From Parvimonas sp. (GTDB lineage: Bacteria > Bacillota > Clostridia > Tissierellales > Peptoniphilaceae): a stretch of 38,236 nucleotides of DNA. The notes below the pieces were generated by a model, which made no database searches, had not been told where the DNA came from, and was given only the letters and a program-made list of their open reading frames with translations. The stretch is taken from contig JALEHY010000059.1 in NCBI GenBank assembly GCA_022770425.1, positions 1-38,236 of the forward strand. Reading direction: 5' to 3'. The first letter of the stretch is position 1, and each line of letters begins with the position of its first letter. Below, piece by piece: positions 33,036 through 38,236 of the stretch. The position numbers and the translations under genes are program-made.

Positions 33036-34770
33036 TAAGAAAAATATAAATATAAATGTATTTAGAGATTTATTTAAATTTTATAAGGTTGAGTATAAAA
33101 AACTCTATTTGTTGTTTTTCGTGGTAGTAATATCGGGGATAATTCAGTCGATTGTTCCTTTTAGCATAAAGTTGTTGACTGATGATTTTATTATAAGTCA
33201 AAAAATAGACGGCTTTATTTATGCAGGGATTATATTTTTTGTACTCGTAATAGTATCAACATTTGCTATTTACGGTTTTTATGTATTGGGAGGAATGTTA
33301 GAATACAAAGTTTCAAAAGAGATTAGAAAACTCGTATTTGAAAAAATTGAAAAATTTTCCGTAACAACTATAAAAAAATATGAAACGGGAGAATTGATTT
33401 CAAGACTAACTTCAGATATCCAAAAGTTAAGCGAGGTTTTCAGTTGGGGGATAATTGATGCTTGTCACAGTGTAATAGTTCTTTCGTTTTCAATAGGAAT
33501 AATGCTTTATTTAAGTTTTGAATTAACAATTATGCTATTTTTGATATTACCTGTAATTTATTTGGTAAGTTTAGTTTTCCAAAAGAAGATACTTAAGTAT
33601 CAAAGAAAAGTAAGAAAGTACAATTCCTTTATGATAAAAGGATATACTGAAGCAATAAGCTATTTGAAAACAATAAAGGCACTTGGAATAGAGGATAGAA
33701 AAATTAAAGAGTTTGAAAAAAATAATATTCTTTATAGAAAAAACAATTTAAAGTCAATTTTTATATCAGCTATTTATGTTCCGATAGTTATGTTTGCAGC
33801 AAGCATAGGAGTCGGGTATGTGTTTAACTACTCTGCAATAACCGTAATGAATAAAGCTATGACTTATGGAGCTTTTTTAAGTTTTTTAACTTACAGTTTT
33901 CAACTGTTTGAGCCGTTTAAATTATTAGCTCAAATTTTTGCTGATTTAAAGTCAGCAGAAGCCTCAGCAGAAAGAGTTTTTCAGATTCTTTATGAAAAAG
34001 ATGAAGAGATTTTTGAATTGGAAGAAAATGAAAACTTTTTAGGAAATATAGAATTTAAAAATGTTAAGTTTCACTATTTTGATGATGAAAGTTTAATTTT
34101 AAAAGATTTCAACTTAAATATCAAACAAGGACAAAGTGTTGCTTTTGTAGGCCCGACAGGTAGCGGTAAAAGTACGATTGTAAATTTAATTTGTAAGTTT
34201 TATTCTCCTACAAATGGAGAGATTTACCTTGACGGCGTAAATTATGAAAATGTAAATAAACATTTTTTGTATAAAAATTTAGGTTATGTCCTTCAACAAC
34301 CCCAGTTATTTTCAATATCTATAAAAGAAAATATAAAATTTGGAAATGAAAATGCCACAGATGAAGAAATTGTAGAGGTTTGTGAATTGTTAGGTATGGA
34401 TTTTATTGACAAATTACCTGAAGGTATAGATACTATAATTGGAGATTTAGGGTATAATATATCAAACGGACAAAAACAACTTATTTCATTTGCAAGAGCT
34501 TTGATAAAAAAACCAAAACTTTTAATATTAGACGAAGCAACATCTTCAATTGATACAGAAACCGAAAAAATAATTCAAAATAGAATGAAAAATATTTTAG
34601 AAAACAAAACATCAATTATAATTGCACATAGGTTGTCTACTATAAAAGACTGTGATTTAATTATTGTAATTGAAAATGGAATAATAAAAGAAAAAGGAAC
34701 TCACAGTGAGTTGTTGGAACAAAAAGGATTATATTATAAAATGTATATATCTGAAGAATTAAAAATTTAG
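33028..34770 (+). CDS. ABC exporter half-transporter, subunit 2
   Basis: A 580-residue partner with six membrane helices and an ATPase domain: Walker A GPTGSGKS (375-382), Walker B LLILDEATSS with catalytic Glu503, switch histidine in IIAHRLST. Its signature is altered to ISNGQ (478-482) in place of LSGGQ. Since each ATP site pairs Walker motifs of one subunit with the signature of the other, this defect falls in the same composite site as Asp513 of subunit 1. One consensus and one degenerate site is the LmrCD/BmrCD/TM287-288 arrangement. The start overlaps the stop of subunit 1. Confidence 0.92.
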   Translation: MNNKKNININVFRDLFKFYKVEYKKLYLLFFVVVISGIIQSIVPFSIKLLTDDFIISQKIDGFIYAGIIFFVLVIVSTFAIYGFYVLGGMLEYKVSKEIRKLVFEKIEKFSVTTIKKYETGELISRLTSDIQKLSEVFSWGIIDACHSVIVLSFSIGIMLYLSFELTIMLFLILPVIYLVSLVFQKKILKYQRKVRKYNSFMIKGYTEAISYLKTIKALGIEDRKIKEFEKNNILYRKNNLKSIFISAIYVPIVMFAASIGVGYVFNYSAITVMNKAMTYGAFLSFLTYSFQLFEPFKLLAQIFADLKSAEASAERVFQILYEKDEEIFELEENENFLGNIEFKNVKFHYFDDESLILKDFNLNIKQGQSVAFVGPTGSGKSTIVNLICKFYSPTNGEIYLDGVNYENVNKHFLYKNLGYVLQQPQLFSISIKENIKFGNENATDEEIVEVCELLGMDFIDKLPEGIDTIIGDLGYNISNGQKQLISFARALIKKPKLLILDEATSSIDTETEKIIQNRMKNILENKTSIIIAHRLSTIKDCDLIIVIENGIIKEKGTHSELLEQKGLYYKMYISEELKI

Positions 34771-34781
34771 GAGGGACAAAA

Positions 34782-35615
34782 ATGAGTGGATGTAGTTCAG
34801 GAGGCTGTTCAGGATGTTCAAGTGCATCATCTTGCGGAGTTTCAGAAGAATTTGAAAGTTTATTGGCAGAACAAAATTCATTTAGTGATATAAAAAAAGT
34901 TATCGGAGTTATAAGTGGTAAAGGCGGAGTAGGGAAGTCTTTGGTAACTTCAATGCTTGCAAGTGGAATGAAAAATCGTGGTAAAGATGTAGCTATTTTA
35001 GATGCAGATATAACGGGGCCGTCTATACCTAAATCTTTTGGAATTGACGAGAAAGCAAAAATAGATGATAGAGGAATAATACCTTGTTTCACTCCGAATG
35101 GAATTAAAGTTATGAGTATAAATTTATTGCTTGAAAAAGAAACAGATCCTGTTATCTGGAGAGGCCCTGTTATAGGGGGAGTTATAAAACAATTTTGGAC
35201 AGATGTAGTTTGGGAAAATGTAGATTATATGTTTGTTGATATGCCACCCGGAACAGGTGATGTTGCTCTTACGGTTTTTCAATCATTACCTGTTGATGGA
35301 ATAATAATTGTAACTTCACCACAAGATTTAGTTTCTATGATTGTAGAAAAAGCAGTAAAAATGGCAAGGATGATGAATATTCCGATTATAGGAATTGTTG
35401 AAAATATGAGCTATTTTAAATGTCCGTGCTGTAATGAAGAATTGAGCATATTTGGAGAAAGTGATTTGCCATACATATCAAGAAAATTCGGCTTAACAAA
35501 TGTTGCAAAAATTCCTATTGATAAAAAAATTCCACAATTTGTAGATGAAGGAGAGGCTTATAAAATAAATACAGAATCTATTGAAAATATATTGAACGCA
35601 ATAGAAGAAAAATAG
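34782..35615 (+). CDS. Mrp/Nbp35-family Fe-S cluster carrier ATPase
   Basis: A 277-residue P-loop ATPase of the Mrp/ApbC/Nbp35 family, which holds and hands over Fe-S clusters. The deviant Walker A SGKGGVGKS lies at 45-53, followed by ILDADITGPSIPKSFG, VDMPPGTGDVALTVFQ and the cluster-binding FKCPCCNEE, whose C-x2-C bridges the dimer. A short N-terminal tail has four cysteines (4, 9, 12, 18) in spacing C-x4-C-x2-C-x5-C; the C-x2-C-x5-C part matches eukaryotic Nbp35. AGGAGGG precedes ATG 34782, 11 bases after the exporter, so it is probably co-transcribed. Confidence 0.92.
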   Translation: MSGCSSGGCSGCSSASSCGVSEEFESLLAEQNSFSDIKKVIGVISGKGGVGKSLVTSMLASGMKNRGKDVAILDADITGPSIPKSFGIDEKAKIDDRGIIPCFTPNGIKVMSINLLLEKETDPVIWRGPVIGGVIKQFWTDVVWENVDYMFVDMPPGTGDVALTVFQSLPVDGIIIVTSPQDLVSMIVEKAVKMARMMNIPIIGIVENMSYFKCPCCNEELSIFGESDLPYISRKFGLTNVAKIPIDKKIPQFVDEGEAYKINTESIENILNAIEEK

Positions 35616-35626
35616 ACTTATAACTT

Positions 35627-35652
35627 AAAAAGACATTTTAAAATGTCTTTTT
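35627..35652 (+). terminator. Terminator of the exporter-Mrp operon
   Basis: Palindrome AAAAAGACATTTT/AAAATGTCTTTTT plus further T residues. Confidence 0.85.
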
Positions 35653-35667
35653 TATTTGTTCTTAAAA

Positions 35668-35696
35668 TTGACTTTTATGGATTCATAATGTATAAT
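35668..35696 (+). promoter_or_regulatory. Sigma-A promoter of the flavin reductase
   Basis: TTGACT (35668-35673), 17-base spacer, TATAAT (35691-35696). AAGGAGG at 35746-35752 precedes the ATG. Confidence 0.85.
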
Positions 35697-35756
35697 TTCA
35701 TTATCAAGTTAACGTGAAATTAATTACTATTATTTTAGTTTTAACAAGGAGGCTTT

Positions 35757-37496
35757 ATGAAAAAAATTTTTAAAATTTTGAGTATATTTTTTCTTTTTAC
35801 ATTTATTTTTGTAGCTTGCAAATCAAAGGTAAATGGTACTTATGAAGGAAAGGCAAGAGGTCATAACGGAGAAGTTGTTATTGATGTTAAGTTTGAAAAC
35901 AGTAAGATAAATAATATTGTTGTCAAAGAAAATGTTGAAACAGAAGATGTTGGACTTATTGCAATTAACAGATTAAAAGATAAAGTTTTAAAAGGAGAGA
36001 AAGATTTAGATATTGTTACAGGTGCGACATATTCATCGGAAGCTTTTATAAATTCGTTGAGTGATGCAATAAATAAAGCCGGTTTAAATAAGGATGACTT
36101 TATAAAGACAAATCATAAATTTGTTGAAAGAAATGAAGTTAAAGAAATCAATACCGATGTAGTTGTTGTGGGGTCAGGCGGCTCCGGAATGATTTCTGCT
36201 ATAAAGGCTAAAGAAAGCGGAGCAAATGTCGTTATTTTAGAAAAATTACCTATAATCGGCGGTAATACTTTGATTTCGGGGGCTGAATACGCTGCACCGA
36301 ATAACTGGTTACAAGAGAAAGAAAATATAAAAGACAGTGTTGAAATTTTTCAAAAAGATGTTGAAAAAGCAGGAGGAGATAAAGAATTAATTTCCGTTTT
36401 AGCACAAAATGCTTTAGATGGAGCTAAATGGCTTAGAGATGATATAAAGGTTGAATGGGAAAATGAACTTATGTTCTTTGGTGGACATTCCGTTAAAAGA
36501 GCGTTAATTCCGAAAGGACAATCAGGAAAAGAATTAGTAAACAAACTTTCTAAAAAGTTAGAAGATTTAGGAGTTGAAATAATCACTGAAGCCAATGCCT
36601 ATGAACTCATTTTTGAAAATGAAACTGTAAAAGGTGTAAAGGCCAAAATTAAAACCGGTGAACTGATTGTAAATGCAAAATCGGTTGTTTTAGCTACAGG
36701 TGGTTTCGGTGCGAATAAAAAAATGTTGTTTGAAAATGACAAAGAGATAGATGATAAAATATTATCTACAAATTCTGTCGGTTCTATGGGAGATGGAATA
36801 AAGATGGCAAGAGCTATAGGTGCAGATGTTGTTGATTTAGATAAAATACAGTTATATCCTGTGTGTGATGTTCAAACGGGGAAACTACTTTACACAGGCG
36901 ATACAAGGTTAACTTCAGGTGCAATCCTTATCAATCAAAACGGAAAAAGATTTGTAGAAGAGCTTGATACAAGACGAGTAATATCTATGGCTATTAAATC
37001 TCAAGAGGGAAGTGTTGCATATCAATTGTGGGATGAAAATTCGACAAAAAAATCTAAGATCTTAGATCATCATTCACTCGAAGCAAAAAATCTATTAGAA
37101 AACAAAAAGATGATAAAGGCAAATTCACTTGATGAAGTTGCAGATTTTTTTGGAATAGATAAGGAAAACTTAAAACAGACTGTTGAAAAATTTAATGAAG
37201 ATTCTAAATCAGGTAAAGATACAGAATTTAATTTAAGGAGACTGGGCTTTACAATAGATACTCCTCCATATTATGCAATAAAAGCTGTACCTGCCGTTCA
37301 TCATACTATGGGTGGGTTAAAAATAAATAAAGAAACAAATGTTTTGGATAAAAACGGAAATATCATAAGAGGACTTTTTGCTTCCGGAGAGGTTACCGGA
37401 GGAATTCACGGAAATAACAGATTAGGGTCGGTTTCAATAGCGGATATAACTGTATTTGGAATTATTGCAGGTACAAATGCCGCAAAAAATAAATAG
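35757..37496 (+). CDS. Lipid-anchored FMN/FAD reductase, fumarate/urocanate reductase family
   Basis: A 579-residue surface lipoprotein: lipobox FVAC (Cys21); FMN-binding domain (about 27-115) with flavinylation motif TGATYSS (Thr91); FAD domain from about residue 132 with GSGGSG (139-144); and active-site segments DTRR (404-407), HHTMGG (515-520) and HGNNRLG with Arg555. Such enzymes reduce fumarate, urocanate, cinnamate or similar acids as external electron acceptors. Against Shewanella fumarate reductase, as I recall it, the substrate histidine after the SVKRA-like segment is replaced by leucine (HSVKRALIPKG), so the acceptor may not be fumarate. FMN would be attached by an ApbE enzyme, which is not in this window. 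It is monocistronic. Confidence 0.87.
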   Translation: MKKIFKILSIFFLFTFIFVACKSKVNGTYEGKARGHNGEVVIDVKFENSKINNIVVKENVETEDVGLIAINRLKDKVLKGEKDLDIVTGATYSSEAFINSLSDAINKAGLNKDDFIKTNHKFVERNEVKEINTDVVVVGSGGSGMISAIKAKESGANVVILEKLPIIGGNTLISGAEYAAPNNWLQEKENIKDSVEIFQKDVEKAGGDKELISVLAQNALDGAKWLRDDIKVEWENELMFFGGHSVKRALIPKGQSGKELVNKLSKKLEDLGVEIITEANAYELIFENETVKGVKAKIKTGELIVNAKSVVLATGGFGANKKMLFENDKEIDDKILSTNSVGSMGDGIKMARAIGADVVDLDKIQLYPVCDVQTGKLLYTGDTRLTSGAILINQNGKRFVEELDTRRVISMAIKSQEGSVAYQLWDENSTKKSKILDHHSLEAKNLLENKKMIKANSLDEVADFFGIDKENLKQTVEKFNEDSKSGKDTEFNLRRLGFTIDTPPYYAIKAVPAVHHTMGGLKINKETNVLDKNGNIIRGLFASGEVTGGIHGNNRLGSVSIADITVFGIIAGTNAAKNK

Positions 37497-37500
37497 TTAA

Positions 37501-37531
37501 AACAAAAAGGTGCATTAAGCGCCTTTTTGTT
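37501..37531 (+). terminator. Terminator of the flavin reductase gene
   Basis: Stem of 13 pairs (one GU), core AAAAAGGTGC/GCGCCTTTTT, loop ATTAA. Confidence 0.92.
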
Positions 37532-37669
37532 TCTGTATTAAAATTTAACAAAAAAAATAGAAATGTTTTAAAATATATTTTTTATTATATTCATAAAAAT
37601 ATATCGTATTTTTCGGATAATAGTATAATTATAAATTTTTATTAAGAAATTTAATTTATTTTTTAATAA

Positions 37670-37698
37670 TTGACAATATTATTTAAGAGGAGTATAAT
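37670..37698 (+). promoter_or_regulatory. Consensus sigma-A promoter of the terminal operon
   Basis: Perfect TTGACA (37670-37675), 17-base spacer, perfect TATAAT (37693-37698). Transcription should begin near 37705, just at the first stem of the leader. The region 37532-37669 before it shows only AT-rich sequence. Confidence 0.93.
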
Positions 37699-37705
37699 CA
37701 AATTG

Positions 37706-37841
37706 AAGAGTTTATCGCTCATCAAGTGAAGTTAATTTTAATATGAAAAAATTATTAAAAAAATTTGTTGGTTTTATGCTTGATAGTAACGATTTTTCAG
37801 TGATGTCTATATGATAGATAGTTTTGTTCCGATAAACTCTT
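37706..37841 (+). ncRNA. Candidate structured 5' leader RNA
   Basis: The closing stem pairs AAGAGTTTATCG (37706-37717) with CGATAAACTCTT (37830-37841): 12 perfect pairs over 112 bases, starting at the predicted transcript start. Nested stems: ATCAAG/CTTGAT (37721-37726 with 37779-37784) and TCTAT/ATAGA with loop ATG (37806-37818). The ribosome site GGAGG (37849-37853) lies just outside the closing stem. I do not recognise it as a known riboswitch. No terminator-like T run is seen, so any control would be translational or at RNA level. Confidence 0.55.
37743..37814 (+). CDS. Possible 23-residue leader peptide
   Basis: ATG at 37743 opens a 23-codon frame, MKKLLKKFVGF followed by MLDSNDFSVMSI, ending in TGA at 37812. 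It lies wholly within the leader RNA. Its ribosome site is weak (AAGTGAAG at 37724-37731, too far). A basic, partly amphipathic peptide in an ABC-gene leader would suit attenuation or ribosome-stalling control, but it may be chance. Confidence 0.3.
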   Translation: MKKLLKKFVGFMLDSNDFSVMSI

Positions 37842-37858
37842 TCCATTTGGAGGTATAT

Positions 37859-38236
37859 ATGTGTAGCTTATTTTTAAAATATTTTAGAAAACAAAAGAAA
37901 AACGTTTTGATTATTTTTTTAGTTATAATAATAGGGAGTATAATCTCATCGGTTTCAAAAATTGAAAATAACAAAACTAAAGAAAGTTTAATTTCAAAAA
38001 AAGAAAATGTTATAAATATTTTTGAAAAAGAAATTCAAAATATTGATAAGGAATTGAAAAAAGATACTCTTTCAGAAGATGAAAAAAATGAATTTAAAAA
38101 TTTAAAAGAAAGCGATATAAAACTTATAGAAAGTTATAAAAAGCAAATTAAAGAGATTGAGGACGAAAATTGGAGTGTATTATATGAGAATGAACTAAAA
38201 CATCTTAAAGACCCAAATGGAAATTTTGTATATAGA
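37859..38236 (+). CDS. N-terminal part of a membrane protein, probably an ABC-2 type permease (cut by window end)
   Basis: 126 residues are visible and the frame is open at the window edge. After a basic start (MCSLFLKYFRKQKKN) comes one hydrophobic helix (VLIIFLVIIIGSIISSV), then a highly charged coiled-coil stretch (about 42-105), probably outside the membrane. One N-terminal helix followed by a long extracytoplasmic loop is common in Firmicutes ABC-2 permeases, but no ATPase is in view. TTTGGAGG at 37846-37853 fixes ATG 37859. It is preceded by a consensus promoter and the structured leader. Confidence 0.6.
   Translation, partial: MCSLFLKYFRKQKKNVLIIFLVIIIGSIISSVSKIENNKTKESLISKKENVINIFEKEIQNIDKELKKDTLSEDEKNEFKNLKESDIKLIESYKKQIKEIEDENWSVLYENELKHLKDPNGNFVYR

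Noticed and set aside
34661..35092. Open frame of 143 codons opposite the exporter/Mrp junction
   Set aside because: Antisense shadow spanning the ends of two well-supported genes, with no ribosome site or family pattern.

Overview
The window looks like a chromosomal segment of a very AT-rich, low-GC Gram-positive obligate anaerobe. Supporting evidence: sigma-A promoters of TTGACA/TATAAT type, strong AGGAGG-like ribosome sites, many TTG starts, lipobox lipoproteins, HrcA/CIRCE heat-shock control, and two in-frame UGA selenocysteine codons in glycine/betaine-reductase genes. A member of the Peptoniphilaceae/Tissierellia (Parvimonas-like) would fit, but this is inferred from gene content and base composition only. 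UGA is also an ordinary stop here (it ends hrcA), so the code is standard.

Layout. (1) 1-1587: a tandem array of about 90-base promoter-bearing repeats feeding a family 4 glycosyltransferase. (2) 1689-2099: a rhodanese lipoprotein. (3) 2391-11898: a ten-gene iron-uptake cluster: FTR1 permease, P19-type iron-binding lipoprotein, DUF2318 membrane protein, two ABC permeases plus ATPase, an FMN-binding lipoprotein, a DUF4418 membrane protein, and a second ABC permease plus ATPase. A Fur-like box and a palindrome repeated at two promoters suggest its control. (4) 12052-16294, minus strand: BCCT transporter, then a GrdI-like and a selenocysteine GrdH-like protein, read here as betaine reductase protein B, which would release trimethylamine. 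(5) 16780-19313: TetR regulator, an unrecognised 405-residue protein and a GntR regulator. (6) 19725-24145: grdX, grdE, selenocysteine grdB and an NSS-family sodium symporter, read as glycine reductase protein B with its transporter. (7) 24417-25624: a lipoprotein gene broken by one frameshift at a poly-A tract. (8) 25665-26666, minus: L-asparaginase under a perfect GlnR/TnrA-type box. (9) 26842-30237: hrcA-grpE-dnaK behind a CIRCE operator, with no dnaJ following. (10) 30340-31032, minus: a SAM methyltransferase. (11) 31248-35615: a heterodimeric ABC exporter and an Mrp/Nbp35-type Fe-S ATPase. (12) 35757-37496: a lipid-anchored flavin reductase of the fumarate/urocanate reductase family. (13) 37670-38236: a strong promoter, a structured leader holding a possible 23-residue peptide, and the start of a membrane protein, probably an ABC-2 permease.

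How it fits together. The centre of the window is Stickland-type energy metabolism: two substrate-specific B proteins with two matching transporters flank a shared block of regulators. The common parts of the reductase (selenoprotein A = GrdA, protein C = GrdC/GrdD, thioredoxin system) and the Sec machinery are not here and must lie elsewhere. Iron uptake, Fe-S assembly and flavin-based surface reduction make up the other redox theme.

The best candidates for something undescribed are the leader RNA at 37706-37841, the orphan protein at 17446-18663, the extended P19/FTR1 cluster with its paired operator, and the repeated promoter array at the left edge.
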